Positions 60,407 through 64,000 of a stretch of 64,000 nucleotides of DNA are shown here, in pieces. The position numbers and the translations under genes were made by a program. The stretch is from Streptomyces nigrescens (GTDB taxonomy: Bacteria > Actinomycetota > Actinomycetes > Streptomycetales > Streptomycetaceae). Within the stretch, counting starts at the first letter, position 1, and the number at the start of each line of letters is the position of its first letter. The stretch spans positions 5,332,001 to 5,396,000 of the forward strand of contig AP026073.1 of the NCBI GenBank assembly GCA_024349765.1, given 5' to 3'. The notes under the pieces are model-generated. The model saw only the letters and a list, made by a program, of their open reading frames with translations, did not search any database and was not told the DNA's origin.

Positions 60407-60445
60407 ATAAAGCGCCTATAAAGCCCGCCTTGGCGTTTATAAAGC
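60407..60445. repeat. Three ATAAAGC direct repeats phased at 11 and 21 bp
   Basis: ATAAAGC occurs exactly at 60407, 60418 and 60439, i.e. one and two helical turns apart, in the divergent region between the permease and the FHA-ABC gene. It is AT-rich for this genome. Confidence 0.6.
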
Positions 60446-60569
60446 GGGATCACCGCGTGAATCTCCCTTTTGTGCGCCAGCCTTACCGGGGTCATTGTCG
60501 ATGCGGGCGGCGATAGGGAGGACCCGCTGCGGACGGGCGGGGCCCGGGCCGGCGCCGTAAAATCCAGGT

Positions 60570-62921
60570 ATGGCTGAGCGGCCGGAAACGCCCACCGCGC
60601 CCGAGCTCGTCGTCGAGTCCGACGGCGGCACCCAGGTCATGAATCCCGACCGGGTCTACCACGTGGGGCGGGACCCGCAGAGCGAGGTCGTACTGAGCGA
60701 CGCCCGGGTCTCCTGGCACCACGCGGTACTGCAGGCCGAGGCCGGCCACTGGACGGTGCGGGACGAGGGCAGTACGAACGGCACCTTCGCGGACGGGCGG
60801 CGGGTCCAGGAGTCCGGGGTCGGGCCGGGCAGTGTGATCCGGTTCGGCAATCCCGCCGACGGGCCGTGCGCGGTGCTCTCCCCGGTGCCCCGCCCGGAGC
60901 CGGTCGGGCGCCCGTCCTCCGTGTCGCACCCCGCCGGCACCCATACCTTCCGCGCTCCCAGTTCCGTACGGCCGATCCCGGCCGCCCGGACCACCCGGAT
61001 CGGCCGCGCGCCCGACAACGACCTGGTCGTCGACGACCTGTCGGTCTCCCGCCGGCACGCCGAGCTGCGGGCCGGCCCGGAAGGCTTCGAGATCGTCGAC
61101 CTGGGCAGCCACAACGGCACCTACCTCAACGGCCAGCCGGTCGACCGGGCCCCGCTGATCCCCGGCGACATCGTCGGCATCGGCCACTCCGCGTTCGCGC
61201 TGGTCGGCGACGAACTGCAGGAGTTCATCGACACCGGCGAGGTCTCGCTGGACGTCCAGGACCTGAGCGTCCGGGTCGACGGCGGCCGGCGGCCGGAGAA
61301 GACGCTGCTGGACCGGGTGTCGTTCCCGGTCGGTGAGAAGACGCTGCTCGCCGTGGTCGGCCCGAGCGGCGCGGGCAAGTCGACGCTGCTCAACGCGCTG
61401 ACCGGGCTGCGCCCCGCGAACGACGGCACGGTGCTCTACGACGGCCGCGACCTGTACCGCGACTACGCCGAGCTGCGCCAGCGCATCGGGCTGGTGCCGC
61501 AGGACGACATCCTGCACCTGCAGCTGACCGTGCGCCGGGCGCTCGGTTACGCGGCGCAGCTGCGCTTCCCCGAGGACACCGCGAAGGCCGAACGGCAGGC
61601 CCGGGTGGACGAGGTGATCCACGAACTCGGCCTGGACGCCCGGGTGGACCAGCCGATCCACAGCCTGTCGGGCGGGCAGCGCAAGCGGGTCAGCGTGGCC
61701 CTGGAGCTGCTCACCAAGCCGTCGCTGCTCTTCCTCGACGAGCCGACCTCCGGGCTGGACCCCGGGATGGACCGGTCGGTGATGCACATGCTGCGCGGCC
61801 TGGCGGACGACGGCCGTACGGTCATCGTCGTCACCCACAGCGTGCTCAGCCTGGACGTCTGCGACCGGCTGCTGGTCCTGGCGCCGGGCGGCACCATCGC
61901 GTACTACGGGCCGCCGGAGGAGGCGCTGCCGTACTTCGGGTTCACCCAGTGGCCGGAGGCGTTCGAGGCCTTCGAGAACGAACAGGACCGGGACTGGGCG
62001 GGCACGTACCGGGCCTCGCCGCAGCACCGGCGCTACATCGCGATGGACACCCACCAGCCGCCGCGCGCCCCGGAGGCGCCGGCCGGGTCGGTGGCCGCGC
62101 ACAAGCCGCAGAGCTGGGGCGGCCAGCTGCGCACGCTGGTGCGCCGGTACGCGGCCGCGCTGACCGCGGACCGGACCTTCCTGATCATCATGGTCGCGCT
62201 GCCGTTCGTGATGGGCGCGATGGCGCACGCCCTGGCCGGGTCCTCGCTCACGCCGGACACCGCGCTCAACGCCCTGCTGATCCTGTGCGTCGGGGCGGTG
62301 CTGACCGGCGCCGCCAACGCGGTGCGCGAACTGGTCAAGGAACGGACCATCTACCAACGGGAGAGAGCCGTCGGCCTGTCCCGCTCGGCGTACCTGATGT
62401 CCAAGGTGCTGGTGCTCGGGCTGATCACGGTCGTCCAGGCGGTGGTGCTGACGCTGGTCGCCCTGACCGGGGTGAAGCTGAACGCGCCCGGCGGCAAAGG
62501 GGTGTTGATGCCCGCCCTGATCGAAATCATCCTCGCCGTCGCACTGTTGGCGTTCACCGCCATGATGCTCGGCCTGGTGGTGTCCGCGCTGGTGCGCAAG
62601 GAGGAGGTCACCATGCCGCTGCTGGTCCTCCTCGCGATCGTCCAGGTCGTGTTCTGCGGTGCGCTGCTCCAGCTGAACGGCGTACCGGGACTGGAGCAGC
62701 TGGCGTGGCTGGTGCCCTCGCGGTGGGCGCTGGGCGCCATGGCGGGCACCATCGACCTGCACCGGCTGCTGCCGGACCCCAGCACCGCGGACCCGCTGTT
62801 CCGGCACACCGCCGGGATCTGGCTGCTCGACATGGGCATGATGGTCGTGCTCTCGCTGGTCGCGGGCTTCGTGGTCACCCGGCTGCTGCGGCGGCACGAA
62901 CCCGAGATCATGCGCGAGTAG
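60570..62921 (+). CDS. FHA-FHA-ABC transporter (ATP-binding and permease fusion)
   Basis: A 783-residue protein. Two FHA domains bind phosphothreonine: residues about 25-90 (HVGRDPQSEVVLSDARVSWHHAV, GSTNGTF) and 140-215 (RIGRAPDNDLVVDDLSVSRRHAEL, GSHNGTYLNG). Then an ABCG-type ATPase: Walker A GPSGAGKSTLLNAL, signature LSGGQRKRVSVALELL, Walker B LLFLDEPTSGLDP. Six membrane helices of an ABC-2 permease follow. The order ATPase-then-permease is ABCG-like. A Hanks-type kinase is encoded two genes downstream, so kinase-dependent control is likely. The exported substrate is unknown. Confidence 0.94.
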   Translation: MAERPETPTAPELVVESDGGTQVMNPDRVYHVGRDPQSEVVLSDARVSWHHAVLQAEAGHWTVRDEGSTNGTFADGRRVQESGVGPGSVIRFGNPADGPCAVLSPVPRPEPVGRPSSVSHPAGTHTFRAPSSVRPIPAARTTRIGRAPDNDLVVDDLSVSRRHAELRAGPEGFEIVDLGSHNGTYLNGQPVDRAPLIPGDIVGIGHSAFALVGDELQEFIDTGEVSLDVQDLSVRVDGGRRPEKTLLDRVSFPVGEKTLLAVVGPSGAGKSTLLNALTGLRPANDGTVLYDGRDLYRDYAELRQRIGLVPQDDILHLQLTVRRALGYAAQLRFPEDTAKAERQARVDEVIHELGLDARVDQPIHSLSGGQRKRVSVALELLTKPSLLFLDEPTSGLDPGMDRSVMHMLRGLADDGRTVIVVTHSVLSLDVCDRLLVLAPGGTIAYYGPPEEALPYFGFTQWPEAFEAFENEQDRDWAGTYRASPQHRRYIAMDTHQPPRAPEAPAGSVAAHKPQSWGGQLRTLVRRYAAALTADRTFLIIMVALPFVMGAMAHALAGSSLTPDTALNALLILCVGAVLTGAANAVRELVKERTIYQRERAVGLSRSAYLMSKVLVLGLITVVQAVVLTLVALTGVKLNAPGGKGVLMPALIEIILAVALLAFTAMMLGLVVSALVRKEEVTMPLLVLLAIVQVVFCGALLQLNGVPGLEQLAWLVPSRWALGAMAGTIDLHRLLPDPSTADPLFRHTAGIWLLDMGMMVVLSLVAGFVVTRLLRRHEPEIMRE

Positions 62922-62937
62922 CAGCGAGGAGCCGCCT

Positions 62938-63495
62938 GTGACCGCCCCCGTGTTCCTCCCCAGCCATGTCGTCCCGCCGGAGGGTATGGCGACGTGGTCG
63001 GCCCCGGACGCGACCATGCCGAGCGCGCCGCTCGATCCGCTGCTGCCGGTCCAGGTCCTGGAGCGGCGCGGCGACTGGGCCCTGGCACTGTGTTCCAACG
63101 GCTGGTCGGCCTGGGTGGACGGGCGGCTGCTGCTGTCGATCCCGCGCGATCCGCCGTCCGCCGCGCAGCCCGCCGCCCGGACCGCGGACCCGCGGCCGCT
63201 GCTGGGCGCGGCGGAGGGTGCGCTGGTCAGCTACCGGCAGCTGGTCGAGGAGCTGGCGGCCGGTCAGCTGGACAGGCAGTCGTTCGCCGAACGGACCCGG
63301 GGCAACCGGATCGGGGTGGTCGTGGACGGCGACGCGATCTGGCTGTACGACGCCCGGCACGAGCGGTGGTGCTACTGCGACGGGGTGTCGTTGCAGACGT
63401 ACGCGGTGGGGTCCCGGCCGTCGTCGCGCAGCGGCGAGGACGAGATGCCGGCCACCTCCCAGTCGGCCACTCCCCCGCCGGGTGAGTACCGGTGA
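62938..63495 (+). CDS. Hypothetical protein with SH3-like N-terminal segment
   Basis: A 185-residue protein beginning TAPVFLPSHVVPPEGMATWSAPD, with a short beta-rich stretch (LPVQVLERRGDWALALCSNGWSAWVDGRLLL, about residues 37-67) that resembles an SH3-type barrel. A helical part around LVSYRQLVEELAAGQLDRQSFAERT and a final WLYDARHERWCYCDGV with two Cys follow. No family is certain. It lies 16 bp after the FHA-ABC gene and overlaps the GTG of the kinase gene by 4 bp, so it belongs to their operon. Confidence 0.8.
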   Translation: MTAPVFLPSHVVPPEGMATWSAPDATMPSAPLDPLLPVQVLERRGDWALALCSNGWSAWVDGRLLLSIPRDPPSAAQPAARTADPRPLLGAAEGALVSYRQLVEELAAGQLDRQSFAERTRGNRIGVVVDGDAIWLYDARHERWCYCDGVSLQTYAVGSRPSSRSGEDEMPATSQSATPPPGEYR

Positions 63496-64000
63496 CCGGC
63501 GCACCGGGCGAGCAGGACCGGTCGCGCACCACCGCGCCCGACTCCTCCGGGCTGCGCGGGCGTCGGATCGCCGAGTACCTGCTGCAGGAGGAGATCGGCC
63601 GGGGCGGGATGGCGGTGGTCTACCGGGCGGAGGACCTGCGGCTCGGCCGGACCGTGGCGGTGAAGCTGCTGGCGCCCGAGCTCGCCCGCAACGACAGCTT
63701 CCGGCAGCGGTTCGCGCGCGAGTCGCGGGTGGCCGCGGCGATCGACCATCCGCACATCGTGCCGGTCTTCGAGGCCGGCGAGACCGAGGGCATGCTCTAC
63801 ATCGCGATGCGGTACGTCCAGGGCAAGGACCTGGCGGCGCTGCTGGCCCGGGAGGGACCGCTCTCGTTGGAGACCACGTGCCGGATCGCGCTGCAGGTGG
63901 CCTCCGCGCTGGACGCGGCGCATGCGCACGACCTGGTGCACCGGGACGTCAAGCCGGGCAACATCCTGATCGCCGAGGGGACCGACAGCGACCGCCCCGA
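63492..64000 (+). CDS. Hanks-type Ser/Thr protein kinase, 3'-truncated by window edge
   Basis: The frame from GTG 63492 stays open to the last base (169 residues). The kinase core is clear: YLLQEEIGRGGMAVVYRAED (Gly loop), TVAVKLLAPEL with the catalytic Lys, a helix C with RESRVAAAIDHPHIV, and the catalytic loop LVHRDVKPGNILI. This is the pattern of PknB-like bacterial kinases. The GTG overlaps the stop of the upstream gene (GTGA), and the FHA-ABC gene heads the operon, so the FHA domains are plausible partners. Confidence 0.95.
   Translation, partial: MTGAPGEQDRSRTTAPDSSGLRGRRIAEYLLQEEIGRGGMAVVYRAEDLRLGRTVAVKLLAPELARNDSFRQRFARESRVAAAIDHPHIVPVFEAGETEGMLYIAMRYVQGKDLAALLAREGPLSLETTCRIALQVASALDAAHAHDLVHRDVKPGNILIAEGTDSDRP

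Noticed and set aside
1..64000. tRNA, rRNA, integrase or secondary-metabolite core genes
   Set aside because: None were seen on either strand by reading; the acyl-CoA ligases lack carrier-protein or synthase neighbours.

Overview
The window is chromosomal DNA from a high-GC actinomycete, almost certainly Streptomyces. Third codon positions are nearly all G or C, many genes start with GTG, Shine-Dalgarno sites are purine-rich, and the gene families are typical: a DUF2637 protein, SpoIIE phosphatases with a histidine-kinase-like ATPase, many TetR/LysR/AraC/GntR/XRE regulators, and FHA and Hanks-kinase proteins. No rRNA, tRNA, CRISPR array, integrase, transposase or PKS/NRPS genes are visible. 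Both ends cut a gene: a ThDP enzyme on the left and a Ser/Thr kinase on the right.

Layout. 1-9 kb: end of a ThDP-dependent enzyme, a catalase whose leader holds three perfect inverted repeats, a zinc-ribbon protein, an XRE regulator divergent from an SDR/GNAT pair, an MmcQ-like protein, a hydrolase, a broken Nudix gene and a stand-alone ArgJ/OAT2-like acetyltransferase. 9-17 kb: an acyl-CoA synthetase preceded by the tail of a second one, an exported adenosine-deaminase-like protein, an AraC regulator divergent from a quinone oxidoreductase, and another acyl-CoA ligase. 16.6-19.2 kb: two inverted copies of a repeat element with a very long hairpin, on either side of a GNAT, a LysR and a tautomerase gene. 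19-28 kb: a purine-catabolism locus with XdhC, an AzgA-type permease, three xanthine dehydrogenase subunits and a divergent PucR regulator.

28-40 kb: an unknown helical-repeat protein, a non-coding stretch with minisatellites, a methyltransferase-like protein, a FadR-type regulator, an iron-box-controlled FhuF-like reductase, a DUF2637 protein, an ATPase of the anti-sigma type, a GH38 alpha-mannosidase, pyruvate oxidase and a DUF456 protein. 40-47 kb: an Ada/AlkA fusion, RsgA with an unannotated 23-codon ORF upstream, and a TetR-permease-agmatine deiminase locus. 47-58 kb: a multi-domain SpoIIE phosphatase, small membrane proteins, a KimA-like APC permease, a TetR regulator with an N-terminal cysteine cluster, and a damaged junction between a REC/degenerate-GGDEF gene and a truncated acyltransferase. 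58-64 kb: a xanthine/uracil-type permease, then an operon of an FHA-FHA-ABC transporter, a small unknown protein and a Hanks-type kinase.

The genes suggest several functional groups. Purine use (exported adenosine deaminase-like protein, two purine-type permeases, xanthine dehydrogenase with its maturation factor) is spread over the window. Agmatine/polyamine use is suggested at 43.6-47.3 kb. Phosphothreonine signalling is suggested at the right end. The most unusual signals are the dispersed hairpin element, the rsgA leader ORF whose ribosome site can pair with its own 3' end, and two sets of helically phased repeats upstream of the 58.5 kb permease.
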